A stretch of DNA of 64,000 nucleotides from Streptomyces sp. WP-1 (GCF_030450125.1 NZ_CP123923.1:744001-808000), one strand, 5' to 3'; shown: positions 8,339 to 17,459, counted from the first letter of the stretch. The notes: generated from the letters alone by a model not told the origin. Translations and numbers: made by a program.

Positions 8339-9319
8339 ATGACACACCCCACCGAACCGACGCACCGCCTGGTGTCCACCGAGACCGGGCGGATCCACCT
8401 CGTGGAACAGGGCAGCGGCCCGCTGGTGCTGCTGGTGCACGGCTTCCCGGAGTCCTGGTACTCCTGGCGCCACCAGCTGCCGGCCCTCGCGGCGGCCGGG
8501 TACCGGGCGGTGGCCATCGATGTGCGCGGCTACGGCAGGTCCTCCAAACCGGCCGCGGTGGACGCCTACCGGCTGACCGAACTCGTGGCGGACAACGTCT
8601 CGGTGGTGCGCGCCCTCGGTGAGGAGTCGGCGGTGATCGTCGGCCACGACTGGGGCTCCCCCATCGCCTCCACCTCGGGTCTGTTCCGGCCCGAGGTGTT
8701 CCGGGCGGTGGGCATGCTCAGCGTGCCGTTCACCCCGCGCGGCGGCCCGCGGCCCACCGAGCTCTTCGCCCACATGGGCGGCGAGCAGGGCGAGTTCTAC
8801 ATCTCCTACTTCCAGGAGCCGGGCCGCGCCGAGGCCGAGATCGAGCCGGATGTGCGCGGCTGGCTCGCGGGCTTCTACCGGGCCCTGTCCGCCGGGACCA
8901 TGCCCGGACCCGACGAACCCGCCCCGTACCTCATCAGCCCCGGCGGCACCCTGCGCGACCGGTGCCCCGACGGCCCGCCGCCCGGCTGGCTCGGCAAGGA
9001 GGAACTCGACTTCTACGCGGGCGAGTTCGAGCGGACCGGGCTGACCGGACCGCTCAACCGCTACCGGAACATGGACCGCGACTGGACCGACCTCGCCGCC
9101 CATGACGGCGCCCCGCTCACCCAGCCGTCCCTGTTCATCGCCGGTGCCCAGGACGTCACCCTGTCCTGGCTGTCCGGCGCCGTCAAGGCGTTCCCGGTCA
9201 CCCTGCCCGGCCTGGTCTCCTCGCATCTGCTCGACGACTGCGGCCACTGGGTCCAGCAGGAGCGCCCCGAGGAGACGAACCGCCTGCTCATCGACTGGCT
9301 GGCCGGTCTGCCCGGATAG
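8339..9319 (+). CDS. alpha/beta hydrolase, epoxide hydrolase-like
   Basis: The ATG at 8339 follows GGGAGGG at optimal distance, giving 326 residues. The oxyanion motif HGFPESWYSW, IDVRGYGRSS, the nucleophile Asp in GHDWGS and the catalytic His in DCGHWVQQE are the epoxide hydrolase pattern. An Asp nucleophile points to epoxide hydrolase or haloalkane dehalogenase chemistry rather than an esterase. A cap domain occupies roughly residues 135-225. The protein is cytoplasmic. The physiological epoxide is unknown. It may be co-transcribed with the preceding beta-lactamase-like gene. Confidence 0.9.
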   Translation: MTHPTEPTHRLVSTETGRIHLVEQGSGPLVLLVHGFPESWYSWRHQLPALAAAGYRAVAIDVRGYGRSSKPAAVDAYRLTELVADNVSVVRALGEESAVIVGHDWGSPIASTSGLFRPEVFRAVGMLSVPFTPRGGPRPTELFAHMGGEQGEFYISYFQEPGRAEAEIEPDVRGWLAGFYRALSAGTMPGPDEPAPYLISPGGTLRDRCPDGPPPGWLGKEELDFYAGEFERTGLTGPLNRYRNMDRDWTDLAAHDGAPLTQPSLFIAGAQDVTLSWLSGAVKAFPVTLPGLVSSHLLDDCGHWVQQERPEETNRLLIDWLAGLPG

Positions 9320-9405
9320 CTCGCGCGCCCGCGCCGAACGGGCCCGCCGCCGCGCGGAGTCGGCCCGAGCCCCGGCCTCCCGCCGCTGGTCGGCGCGTTG
9401 TTACG

Positions 9406-9996
9406 GTGCTTCGCGTGTCCGACTCCTCACGCGACACCGCAAAGGGCGCCGACTGGGGCTCGGCCGAGCCGGGGGCCTACCGGCAGTTGCTGCCGCCCCA
9501 CGTCCGGAGGGTGTCCTGGCTGGACCCCAGGACGCTGTGGGCGGCCCGCAACGGCGCGCCGGCCTCCTGGTTCGGCGACCCCACCGGCCGCACCCGCGGC
9601 CGGCGGGTGGCCCGGCGCCGATGTACGCGATACCCGGCAACCACGACTGGTACGAGGACCTCGGTGCCCTCATACGGGTCTTCCGCGCCGACACCCCGCC
9701 GCTCGGCCCCACGCCCGCGCCCGCGCCCGCGCCCGAAGATCCTGATCACCGGGTCGCCGCTGTACGTCGACGGCGAGCACCACCCCTGCCCCATCGACGG
9801 CGGCGGCACGGTGGACGACGTCGTCCGGGACCCGGAGCACCACTACGTGGCCGCGATCGGCGGCGACATCCACAACTACCAGCGCTGTCCGCTGCGCGGC
9901 GACTCGCTCGCGTTCCGCAGCCACCTCTACGCCCGCAGGAACTGGACACCCCCCGATCGAGGACGAGGTCGTCATCCCGCTGAAGCAACCCCCTGA
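9406..9996 (+). pseudogene. decayed metallophosphoesterase gene
   Basis: The stretch reads as one protein only if the frame is changed twice. It opens in one frame (PHVRRVSWLDPRTLWAARNG), passes near 9620 to a second frame carrying YAIPGNHDWYEDLGAL, which includes the metallophosphoesterase GNHD motif, then returns near 9730 to the first frame for KILITGSPLYVDGEHHP and GGDIHNYQR. The GGDIHNYQR metal-site segment is joined directly to CPLRGDSLAF, which in intact relatives I recall lies far downstream. Much of the middle of the enzyme is missing. Frameshifts plus internal deletions mean it is not functional. The pieces are clear; the exact breakpoints are not. Confidence 0.75.
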
Positions 9997-10119
9997 AGTG
10001 AACCCGCCGACGCCACCCCGCCGGTGGGTGCGGGCCCCGCTCCGAAAACCGATCACACAGTTGTCACACTCGGCTGCCACACTCGACGCAGAACCGCTGT
10101 ACGACCGCTGGAGGAGCCC

Positions 10120-11151
10120 GTGCCGTCCACCCCACGCCCCCTGCGCAAGCTGGGCTTCCTCACCATCGGCCTGTTCGACCCGGCGGACCCGGCCCGGGGC
10201 CACGAGTCCACGCTGGAGATCATCGAACTGGGCGAGCGGCTCGGCTTCGACAGCGCCTGGGTGCGCCACCGCCATCTCCAGTACGGCATCTCGTCCCCGG
10301 TCGCCGTCCTCGCCGCCGCCTCCCAGCGCACCCGCCGCATCGAACTGGGCACCGCGGTCATACCGCTCGGCTGGGAGAACCCGCTGCGCCTCGCCGAGGA
10401 CCTGGCGACCGTCGACCTGCTGTCCGGCGGCCGGCTGAACCCGGGGCTCAGCGTGGGCCCGCCGATGCACTACGACCAGGTGAAGGACGCCCTGTACCCG
10501 GACACCGGCGACATCGAGGACTTCGGCTACGAGCGGGTGCGGCGGCTCCTGGACCTCGTGCGCGGCAAGCCCGCCAGCGACTTCAGCGGGACCCGGGGCT
10601 TCGAGGTGTTCAGCGATGTGGTGCAGCCGCACTCCCCCGGGCTCGGCGGCCGGCTGTGGTACGGCGGCGGCAGCCTTGGCTCGGCGCGCTGGGCGGGCGA
10701 GCACGGCATGAACTTCCTGACCAGCAGCGTCGTCAAGGCGGCGGGCCCGGGTGAGGGGCCGTACGACTTCGCGGAGATACAGCGGTCCCTCGTCCGGGAG
10801 TTCCGGGCGCACCACCCCGACGGCGAGGCGGCCCGCATCTCGCAGGGCCTGGTGGTGATACCCACCGACTCGGCGACCCCCGGACAGCGCGCCCGGTACG
10901 CCGAGTTCGCGGCGAAGCGGCTGCCGCGCACCACCGCCCCGCAGGGCCCGGCGCGGCTGCTGTTCGCGCCGGACCTGGTCGGCACCTCGGCGGAACTGGC
11001 CGAGCGGCTGCGGGCGGACCCGGCGTTCCGGGAGGTGGACGAGGTGGCCTTCGCGCTGCCGTTCACCTTCGCGCACGAGGACTATGTGCAGATCCTCACC
11101 GACATGGCGACGAAGCTCGGTCCCGCGCTCGGCTGGCGTCCGGCGGTCTGA
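10120..11151 (+). CDS. luciferase-like flavin-dependent oxidoreductase (LLM class)
   Basis: GTG 10120 lies four bases after GAGGAG. The 343-residue product starts with a beta-strand typical of F420/FMN luciferase-like monooxygenases (LRKLGFLTIGLFD) and contains ERLGFDSAWVRH, the IELGTAVIPL strand, and the LSGGRLNPGLSVG motif of this TIM-barrel family. Such enzymes oxidise small organic substrates with reduced flavin or F420; the cofactor and substrate cannot be read here. The gene follows the metallophosphoesterase relic and converges on the TauD gene, 14 bp apart. Confidence 0.88.
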   Translation: MPSTPRPLRKLGFLTIGLFDPADPARGHESTLEIIELGERLGFDSAWVRHRHLQYGISSPVAVLAAASQRTRRIELGTAVIPLGWENPLRLAEDLATVDLLSGGRLNPGLSVGPPMHYDQVKDALYPDTGDIEDFGYERVRRLLDLVRGKPASDFSGTRGFEVFSDVVQPHSPGLGGRLWYGGGSLGSARWAGEHGMNFLTSSVVKAAGPGEGPYDFAEIQRSLVREFRAHHPDGEAARISQGLVVIPTDSATPGQRARYAEFAAKRLPRTTAPQGPARLLFAPDLVGTSAELAERLRADPAFREVDEVAFALPFTFAHEDYVQILTDMATKLGPALGWRPAV

Positions 11152-11165
11152 CCGTCGTACCGGCG

Positions 11166-12260
11166 CTACCAGCGGCCCGCCTCGGTGCCCGTGACCGGTG
11201 TGGAGGGCCTGCCGTCCACGCCGACCGGCACCTCGCCGTGCAGCATCACCCGGTGCATGATCCGGGGCGCGTCGAGCCGGGTGTGGTCGCTGGGGGCCAG
11301 ATGGATGGTGGCCCGGTTGTCCCAGAAGGCGACGCTGCCGGGTGCCCAGCGGAAGCGGACCGTGTACTCGGGGCGGACCGCCTGGTCGAGGAGCATCTGG
11401 AGCAGGGCGGCGCTCTCCGGGCGGGATACGCCGCTGATCTGCTCGACGTAGTAGCCGTTGATGAACAGCACCCGCTCCCCGGTCTCCGGGTGCACCCGCA
11501 CCAGGGGGTGCTCGGACGCCATCTGGTGGTCCAGGAGGTGGCGCAGATAGGCGTCGTCGCCGGGGCGTGGCTGGTAGCCGACGCCGAGGCGGTGCTCGGC
11601 GCGCAGCCCGTCGACGAAGGCGCGCACGGGCGCGGAGAGGCCCGCGTAGGCGGCGGCCAGGTTGGCCCAGGTGGTGTCGCCGCCGTAGGGCGGGACGGAC
11701 TCGGCGCGCAGGATGGTCGCGGCGGGCGGGTCGACGCGCGCGCCGTGGTCGCAGTGCCAGCCGCGCAGCAGGTGGGGGCGGCGGCGGGCGAGCCACTCCT
11801 CGTGGTCCATGCCGTAGCGGCCGCCCAGTTCCAGCCGGTCGGCCGTGGTCTCCACCTCGGGGAAGTCCGGGGGTGAGGCGCCGCCGCGGCGGCCGAGGAC
11901 GACCGGTTCGCCGAAGCGGCGGGCGAAGGCGACATGCCCGGCGTGGTCCAGGCGCTGGTCCCGGAAGAACACCACCTTCCAGCGCTGCACGGCCCGCCGG
12001 ATCAGGTCGGCCACCGCGTCGTCGAGGGGGGCGGCGAGGTCGACGCCGGTGATCTCGGCGCCGATGTGCCCGGCGACCGGCCGTACCTCCACGCCTCCGG
12101 CCCGCATGTCCACACCGGCGGCCGGATCCGGCCGGTCCGGCCGGTCCGCCCGTCCGGGCCGCACAGGCCCCTGCGGACGCTCCGCCCGGTCCCGCCGTTC
12201 CGGCTGTCCCGCCTGTTCCGGCCGCTCCTGCTGCTGCGCGGCGGCCCTGTCCGTCGTCAT
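11166..12260 (-). CDS. TauD/TfdA family 2-oxoglutarate-dependent dioxygenase
   Basis: From ATG 12260 the product has 364 residues. The Fe(II) site is visible as HCD (His169, Asp171) in RGWHCDHGARVD and the distal His in IMHRVML (about 336). VRPVAGHIGAEITGVDL and VVFFRDQRL are family hallmarks. The first 50 residues are a low-complexity run rich in Arg, Pro, Asp and Gln that other members lack. Translation could instead start at Met52 (position 12107), giving a normal-sized enzyme. The substrate (sulfonate, aryl-oxy acid or other) is unknown. It is divergent from the aldo/keto reductase gene. Confidence 0.87.
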   Translation of the reverse strand: MTTDRAAAQQQERPEQAGQPERRDRAERPQGPVRPGRADRPDRPDPAAGVDMRAGGVEVRPVAGHIGAEITGVDLAAPLDDAVADLIRRAVQRWKVVFFRDQRLDHAGHVAFARRFGEPVVLGRRGGASPPDFPEVETTADRLELGGRYGMDHEEWLARRRPHLLRGWHCDHGARVDPPAATILRAESVPPYGGDTTWANLAAAYAGLSAPVRAFVDGLRAEHRLGVGYQPRPGDDAYLRHLLDHQMASEHPLVRVHPETGERVLFINGYYVEQISGVSRPESAALLQMLLDQAVRPEYTVRFRWAPGSVAFWDNRATIHLAPSDHTRLDAPRIMHRVMLHGEVPVGVDGRPSTPVTGTEAGRW

Positions 12261-12342
12261 GCGCGCGCTCCGCTGCTCGTCCGTACCGGCCCCGGGCCCG
12301 TGCCGTCCGCCGGCCTCGTCGCGTCCGTCCGGTTGATCACCA

Positions 12343-12359
12343 CTCACCCTATCGGTGAG
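12343..12359. promoter_or_regulatory. inverted repeat between divergent TauD and aldo/keto reductase genes
   Basis: CTCACC (12343-12348) and GGTGAG (12354-12359) flank a 5-bp spacer in the 136-bp divergent region. The symmetry is short but perfect. It is a candidate operator with an unknown regulator. Confidence 0.35.
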
Positions 12360-12396
12360 GCTGGTGGCACGACACTGTCGAGCGGAAGGTCTACCC

Positions 12397-13227
12397 GTGA
12401 ACGGCATACCGGCGCACACGCTCAACGACGGAACGACGATCCCCGCCCTCGGCCTCGGCACCTGGCCACTGGACGACACCGCGGCCGAGCGGGCCGTACG
12501 CGACGCGCTCGGCCTCGGCTACCGGCTGGTGGACACCGCGGTGAACTACCGCAACGAGACCGGTGTGGGCCGGGCCCTCGCGGACGCCGGGGTGCCCCGC
12601 GAGGAGCTGGTGGTGACCACCAAGCTCCCGGGCCGCCACCACGGCTACCAGGAGACCCTGGCCTCCTTCGAGGAGTCCCGGCGGCGGCTCGGCGTGGAGT
12701 ACGTGGACCTGTACCTGATCCACTGGCCCAACCCCCGGGTCGGCAAGTACGTCGACTCCTGGAAGGCGATGATCAAGCTCCGGGAGGACGGTCTGATCCG
12801 CTCGATCGGCGTCTCCAACTTCACCCCGGAGCACATCGTGCGTCTGGAGAAGGAGACCGGGGTGCTGCCCTCGGTGAACCAGATCGAGCTGCACCCGCTG
12901 TTCCCGCAGGAGGAGCTGCGCGCCTTCCACGCCGACCAGGGCATCCTCACCGAGAGCTGGAGCCCGCTGGGCCGGGGCGGCCATCTGCTGGGCGATCCGC
13001 GGGTCGCCCAGATCGCCGACGAGCACGGGGTGGGCCCCGGGCAGGTGCTGCTGCGCTGGCACGTCCAGCTGGGCGCGCTGCCCATCCCGAAGTCCGCCGA
13101 CCCCGGGCGGCAGCGCGCCAACCTGGACGTCTTCGGCTTCGAGCTGGACTCGGACCAGATGGCCGCGATCGCCCGGCACGCCCCGACCCGGCTCGGCGGG
13201 GACCCGGAGACGCACGAGGAGTTCTGA
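12397..13227 (+). CDS. aldo/keto reductase
   Basis: GTG 12397 follows GGAAGG by seven bases. The 276-residue protein shows the AKR tetrad: Asp in RLVDTAVNYRNE with Tyr four residues on, Lys in VVTTKLPG, and His in LIHWPNP. RSIGVSNFTPEHI and the nucleotide-binding IPKSADPGRQRANL are also present. It should be a cytosolic NADPH-dependent carbonyl reductase of the 2,5-diketo-gluconate reductase type. The natural substrate is unknown. The following LigD-like gene starts 59 bp downstream but is functionally unrelated. Confidence 0.93.
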   Translation: MNGIPAHTLNDGTTIPALGLGTWPLDDTAAERAVRDALGLGYRLVDTAVNYRNETGVGRALADAGVPREELVVTTKLPGRHHGYQETLASFEESRRRLGVEYVDLYLIHWPNPRVGKYVDSWKAMIKLREDGLIRSIGVSNFTPEHIVRLEKETGVLPSVNQIELHPLFPQEELRAFHADQGILTESWSPLGRGGHLLGDPRVAQIADEHGVGPGQVLLRWHVQLGALPIPKSADPGRQRANLDVFGFELDSDQMAAIARHAPTRLGGDPETHEEF

Positions 13228-13286
13228 GACCGGGGTGAGCGGGGTACCCGGGGCGCGGTGAGGCGGACGCACGGAAGGAGCCGCAC

Positions 13287-13964
13287 GTGGCAGCGGAGGA
13301 CCGGCTGCGGACGTACCGCGCGAAGCGCGGCTTCGAGCGGACCCGGGAACCCGCGGACGAAGGCCGGGAAGCTGCGGACGAAGGCCGGGAAGCTGCGGGC
13401 GGAGGCCGGGAGCCCTCGGCGGCACAGGACGCCGGGGGCCGGGGCGGCGGGCGGCCCCGGTTCGTGGTGCAGATCCACGACGCGCGCCGGATGCACTTCG
13501 ACTTCCGGCTCCAGGTGGGCGACGTCCTGAAGTCCTGGTCCGTGCCGAGGGGACCCTCCGCCGACCCGGGCGACAAGCGGCTCGCGGTGCCGACGGAGGA
13601 CCATCCGCTGGCGTACGAGGACTTCGAGGGCGTGATCCCCAAGGGCCAGTACGGGGGCGGCACGGTGATCGTGTGGGACCGGGGGACGTACGAGCCGCTG
13701 AGCCATGACCGGCAGGGGCGGCCGGTGGACTTCGCCGGGTCGCTGGCGCGCGGACATGCCACGTTCCGGCTGCACGGCGCCAAACTGCGCGGCGAGTACG
13801 CCCTGACCCGCTTCCGGGGCCGGGACGGGGAGGACGCCTGGCTGCTGGTGCGCAAGGGTGCGGCGCGCCGGGCCGGGCACGGGTCCCCCGACCCCCGGCG
13901 GGCCCGTTCGGTGCGCACCGGGCGCACCCTCGCCCAGGTCGCGGCGGACGGCGGCGCGCGCTGA
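13287..13964 (+). CDS. stand-alone LigD 3'-phosphoesterase (PE) domain protein
   Basis: GTG 13287 is preceded by GGAAGGAG. After about 60 variable residues, the body matches the DNA polymerase LigD N-terminal phosphoesterase domain: RFVVQIHDARRMHFDFRL (active-site His, Asp and Arg), LKSWSVPRGPS, EDHPLAYEDFEG, IPKGQYGGGTV and the closing DAWLLVRKG. In NHEJ the PE domain trims 3' phosphates and ribonucleotides before ligation. Here it is a separate protein, with no polymerase or ligase domain attached. The N-terminal linker contains a 21-bp tandem DNA repeat. A ligase gene lies 5.8 kb downstream at 19770; no ku gene is in the window. Confidence 0.88.
   Translation: MAAEDRLRTYRAKRGFERTREPADEGREAADEGREAAGGGREPSAAQDAGGRGGGRPRFVVQIHDARRMHFDFRLQVGDVLKSWSVPRGPSADPGDKRLAVPTEDHPLAYEDFEGVIPKGQYGGGTVIVWDRGTYEPLSHDRQGRPVDFAGSLARGHATFRLHGAKLRGEYALTRFRGRDGEDAWLLVRKGAARRAGHGSPDPRRARSVRTGRTLAQVAADGGAR
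13353..13415 (+). repeat. 21-bp in-frame tandem repeat, three copies
   Basis: Copies at 13353-13373 and 13374-13394 are identical, and 13395-13415 is degenerate. The unit GCGGACGAAGGCCGGGAAGC plus one base encodes ADEGREA repeats in the linker of the PE protein. Copy number may vary between strains. Confidence 0.85.
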
Positions 13965-14068
13965 CCGGGCGGGCACCGGCAATCCGGATTCCCTGATTCC
14001 GGCCCCGAGGGGTGTGCGAGGAGCCTATGGTCACGCCGACATCCCTCGCTGCCCTGGAGGCATCCGAC

Positions 14069-14506
14069 ATGCGCACAGCACCACGCGGCGTCGCCCTGAT
14101 CGGCGCCGTGACCGCCGCCACCGTACTGACCTGCCAAACCGCGGGGGCGACCCCGGCGGGCCCCGGGGTGACGGCCCGTACGATCGGTGAACGGACCGTC
14201 GGGAGCACCGACTACACCCTGCGGGAGATCACCGTCCCGCCCGGCCGGAGCACCGGCTGGCACTTCCACGACGGCCCGCTGTACGGCGTGGTGCGCCAGG
14301 GCACGCTGAGCCACTTCGACTCCTCCTGCGCCCCGGACGGGGTGTACGGGGCGGGCGCGCCGATACAGGAGCCGGCCGGGCCGGGGAACGTGCACATAGG
14401 CCGCAACCTCGGGGACACCCCGGTCGTGCTCGATGTGCTGTACGTGCTGCCGCACGGCGCGCCGTTCTCCGAGGACGCGCCGAACCCGGGCTGCGCCTTC
14501 GAGTAG
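14069..14506 (+). CDS. secreted cupin-domain protein
   Basis: ATG 14069 follows GGAGG by eight bases; an in-frame ATG at 14027 lacks such a site. The 145-residue product has an N-terminal signal (RTAPRGVALIGAVTAATVL, cleavage near AGA). It is followed by a single small cupin barrel with the metal-binding motif GWHFHDGPLYGVVRQGTL and a second strand set around GNVHIGRNLGDTPVVL. The two histidines and the downstream His support a metal site. It is probably an exported binding protein or enzyme of unknown substrate. It converges on the SpoIIE phosphatase gene, 8 bp apart. Confidence 0.8.
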   Translation: MRTAPRGVALIGAVTAATVLTCQTAGATPAGPGVTARTIGERTVGSTDYTLREITVPPGRSTGWHFHDGPLYGVVRQGTLSHFDSSCAPDGVYGAGAPIQEPAGPGNVHIGRNLGDTPVVLDVLYVLPHGAPFSEDAPNPGCAFE

Positions 14507-14514
14507 GAGTGTGA

Positions 14515-16860
14515 TCAGGCGTCGGGGAGCGGCTGTTCGGCCCAGATGGTCTTGCCCGCGGCCGTCTGCCTGCTCCCCCAGCGCCGGGTGAGCTGTGCGA
14601 CCAGCAGCAGTCCCCGGCCGCCCTCGTCGTAGGCGTGCGCCCGGCGCAGGTGCGGGGAGGTGGAACTGCCGTCGGAGACCTCGCAGATGAGGGCGCGGTC
14701 GCGGATCAGCCGTAGCTGGATGGGCGGTTCGCCGTAGCGGATCGCGTTGGTGACGAGTTCGCTGACGACGAGTTCGGTGACGAACGCGGTCTCCTCCAGC
14801 CCCCAGGCCGCCAGTTGCTCCCCGGCGGCCTGCCGGAGGACGGCGACCTGGGCGGGGTGCGCGGGCACCTCCCAGGTGGCGACCCGGTCGGCGCCGAGGG
14901 CGCGGGTGCGCACCAGCAGCAGCGCCACGTCGTCGCCGGGCTGGTCGGGCAGTACGGCCTTGAGGATGCCGTCGGCGAGGGCGTCGAGGGAGTCGGCGGA
15001 CGCCCCGACGGCGCGCCGCAGTTCGTCGTCGGCGCCGTCCGGGTTCCCGGCGCGGTGGGCGACCAGGCCGTCGGTGAACAGGGCCACGACGGAGCCCTCG
15101 GGCAGTTCCAGCTCCGTCGCCTCGAAGGGCAGTCCGCCGATGCCGAGGGGCGGCCCGGCGGTCATGGGCACGAGTTCGGCGCCGTCGCCGCCGGGCAGGA
15201 CGAGGAACGGGGCCGGGTGGCCGGCGGTGGCGAGCGTGAGACGGCGCGAGACGGGGTCGTAGACGGCGTACACGCAGGTGGCGCCGATCTCGGCGACCTC
15301 ATCGCGGCCGTTCTCGGCGGCCAGGTGGGTCACCAGGTCGTCGAGGTGGGTGAGGAGTTCGTCCGGCGGCAGATCCACGTCGGCGAGGGTGCGCACGGCG
15401 GTGCGCAGCCGGCCCATGGTGGCCGAGGAGCTGATGCCGTGGCCCACCACATCGCCGACGACCAGTCCGACCCGGCCGCCGGAGAGCGGGATGACATCGA
15501 ACCAGTCGCCGCCGATCCCGGCCTGGGAGCCGCACGGCAGATAGCGGTGGGCCACGTCGAGCGCGGCCTGTCCGGGCAGTCCGCTCGGCAGCAGGCTGTG
15601 CTGGAGGGCGAGGGCGGTGCTGCGTTCGCGGGCGAAGCGGCGGGCGTTGTCGATGCAGACGGCGGCGCGGCTGGCCAGTTCCTCCGCGAAGACGGCGTCG
15701 TCGGGGCCGTAGTCCTCCGGATGGGCGAGCCGCACGCAGACCGCGACGCCCAGGGTGGTGCCACGGGCGCGCAGCGGTACGGCGATCATGGAGTGGACGC
15801 CCTCCCGGAAGGGGCGGCCCCGGGGCGCGCGCTCGTCGCGGTCCGCGAGCCAGGCCCGGAATCCCGGTTCGCCCGCCTGGCTGAGGATCGCGTGGCCCTC
15901 GCGCAGCGCGCAGGCGGGCGGCGCGGAGGGCGGGTAGATCTGGGTCTCGCCGACCCGGACGGCCACTCCGGGGCTGCCGGGCCGGGTGGACGTGTAGGCG
16001 ACGCGGTGCAGCTCGATGTCGTCGACGGCGGCCATCGGGGGCTCGTCGGCGCCGAGCACCCAGTCGAGCAGGTCGACGGTCGCGAAGTCGGCGTAGCGCG
16101 GGACGAGGATCTCGATCAGTTCCTCGGCGGTGCGCACCACGTCGAGAGTGGTGCCGATGCGGGTGGCGGCCTCGTTGAGCAGGGCGAGCCGGCGTCTGGC
16201 CCAGTACTGCTCGTTGTTGTCGTAGGCGGCCAGGGCGACGGCGGTGGGGGTGCCCGAGGCGTCGCGCAGCGGCCACATCTCCAGGCTCCAGAAGTGCTCC
16301 CGGTTCAGCGCGGGCGCGGCGGCGAAGCTCTCGTAGCGCACGGGCAGGCCGGTCTCGGCGACCTCGCGCAGATGGCGCAGAAAGCCCCGGTTGGACTCGG
16401 TGTCGGCCACGGTGTCCAGGAAGAACCTGCCGGTCAGCCCCTCCTCGGGGACGCCGATGACCTTGCAGGCGGCGTCGTTGAGGCGCAGGTAGCGCTGCTG
16501 GAGGTCGAAGACGGACATCGACATGGACGCCTGCTCGAAAGCCTGTGCGGCGAGCGCGACGCCGGGCGGTTCGGCCGTCACGGCGTAGCCCGCGGGCCGT
16601 CCGTCGCCGCCGTCGAGGGGGCAGGCGGTGACGGCGAGGTCGAGGCGGTGGCCGTCGCGGTGGCGCAGGGCGACGGTGCCGTGCCGCGTCCCCGTCCGCG
16701 CGCTGCGGGCCTCCCCGGGGAGTTCCGCGGCGAGCAGCTCCGCCGCGGGGCGGCCCACGACCTCCTCGGCCGGGTGGCCCGTGAGCAGCCGCGCGCCCTC
16801 GCTCCACCCGGTCACCCAGCCCCGAGTGTCGATGATCGCCACGGCGGCGACACGGTCCAT
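14515..16860 (-). CDS. PAS-PAS-GAF-SpoIIE phosphatase-HATPase signalling protein
   Basis: From ATG 16860 the product has 781 residues; a TTG at 16896 would add 12, and neither start has an ideal ribosome binding site. Order: PAS domain (about 1-105), second PAS/PAC (about 110-220), GAF domain (about 230-410), PP2C-type SpoIIE phosphatase (about 420-640, with GIGGDWFDVIPL, VVGDVVGHG and FTDGLVAHRAG), and a C-terminal RsbW-like ATPase (about 660-775, with VTELVVSELVTNAIRYG and GRGLLLVAQL). Family knowledge: such proteins act in partner-switching control of SigF/SigB-like sigma factors by dephosphorylating anti-anti-sigma proteins. The two SigF-type genes in this window are possible outputs, by inference only. 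The protein is cytoplasmic. Confidence 0.9.
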   Translation of the reverse strand: MDRVAAVAIIDTRGWVTGWSEGARLLTGHPAEEVVGRPAAELLAAELPGEARSARTGTRHGTVALRHRDGHRLDLAVTACPLDGGDGRPAGYAVTAEPPGVALAAQAFEQASMSMSVFDLQQRYLRLNDAACKVIGVPEEGLTGRFFLDTVADTESNRGFLRHLREVAETGLPVRYESFAAAPALNREHFWSLEMWPLRDASGTPTAVALAAYDNNEQYWARRRLALLNEAATRIGTTLDVVRTAEELIEILVPRYADFATVDLLDWVLGADEPPMAAVDDIELHRVAYTSTRPGSPGVAVRVGETQIYPPSAPPACALREGHAILSQAGEPGFRAWLADRDERAPRGRPFREGVHSMIAVPLRARGTTLGVAVCVRLAHPEDYGPDDAVFAEELASRAAVCIDNARRFARERSTALALQHSLLPSGLPGQAALDVAHRYLPCGSQAGIGGDWFDVIPLSGGRVGLVVGDVVGHGISSSATMGRLRTAVRTLADVDLPPDELLTHLDDLVTHLAAENGRDEVAEIGATCVYAVYDPVSRRLTLATAGHPAPFLVLPGGDGAELVPMTAGPPLGIGGLPFEATELELPEGSVVALFTDGLVAHRAGNPDGADDELRRAVGASADSLDALADGILKAVLPDQPGDDVALLLVRTRALGADRVATWEVPAHPAQVAVLRQAAGEQLAAWGLEETAFVTELVVSELVTNAIRYGEPPIQLRLIRDRALICEVSDGSSTSPHLRRAHAYDEGGRGLLLVAQLTRRWGSRQTAAGKTIWAEQPLPDA

Positions 16861-16917
16861 AAGGCCCAGAATGATCCGATTGTCGCGGCTCCTCAAGCGC
16901 GGGGGCCGCGAGCGGGG

Positions 16918-17385
16918 TCAGGCCAGGTGGGCGCGCAGGGCGGCGAGGGCCTTGTCGGCGTGGGTGTTCATGCGCAGCTCGCTGCGGACGATCTCCAGTA
17001 CGGTGCGGTCCCCGGCGATGACGAAGGTGACGCGTTTGGTGGGGGCGAGGGTGAAACCGCGCTTGACCCCGAAGCGCTCGCGGACCGTGCCGTCGGCGTC
17101 GGACAGGAGGGGCATGCCGAGCGTGTGGCGGCCGGCGAACTCCCGCTGCTTGTCGACGTCGTCGCCGCTGATGCCGACGGGCCGGGCGCCGAGCGCGGCG
17201 AACTCGGCGGCGAGGTCGCGGAAGTGGCAGGCTTCGGCGGTGCAGCCCGGGGTGAGGGCGGCGGGGTAGAAGAAGAGGACCACGGGCCCGTCGGCGAGCA
17301 GTTCGCCGAGGCTGCGGAGGGTCCCGGACTCGTCGGGGAGGGCGAAGTCCTCCGCCTTGTCCCCGACCTCGACACGCTCACTCAT
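16918..17385 (-). CDS. peroxiredoxin, BCP/PrxQ type
   Basis: ATG 17385 follows an AGGAGG site. The 155-residue protein has the thioredoxin-fold peroxiredoxin motif YPAALTPGCTAEACHFRD. The peroxidatic Cys is at residue 48 and a second Cys five residues later, the spacing of the BCP/PrxQ subfamily. It would reduce hydrogen peroxide and organic peroxides using thioredoxin. No signal peptide is seen. It precedes the SpoIIE-type gene in the same direction, but a shared transcript is not shown. Confidence 0.92.
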   Translation of the reverse strand: MSERVEVGDKAEDFALPDESGTLRSLGELLADGPVVLFFYPAALTPGCTAEACHFRDLAAEFAALGARPVGISGDDVDKQREFAGRHTLGMPLLSDADGTVRERFGVKRGFTLAPTKRVTFVIAGDRTVLEIVRSELRMNTHADKALAALRAHLA

Positions 17386-17459
17386 GACCGGTTCCTCCTC
17401 TGGTGGCCTGCCGCCGGATATTACTGGACGGTAAGCCGCCGGGCGGCCGGTTCGCGGGA

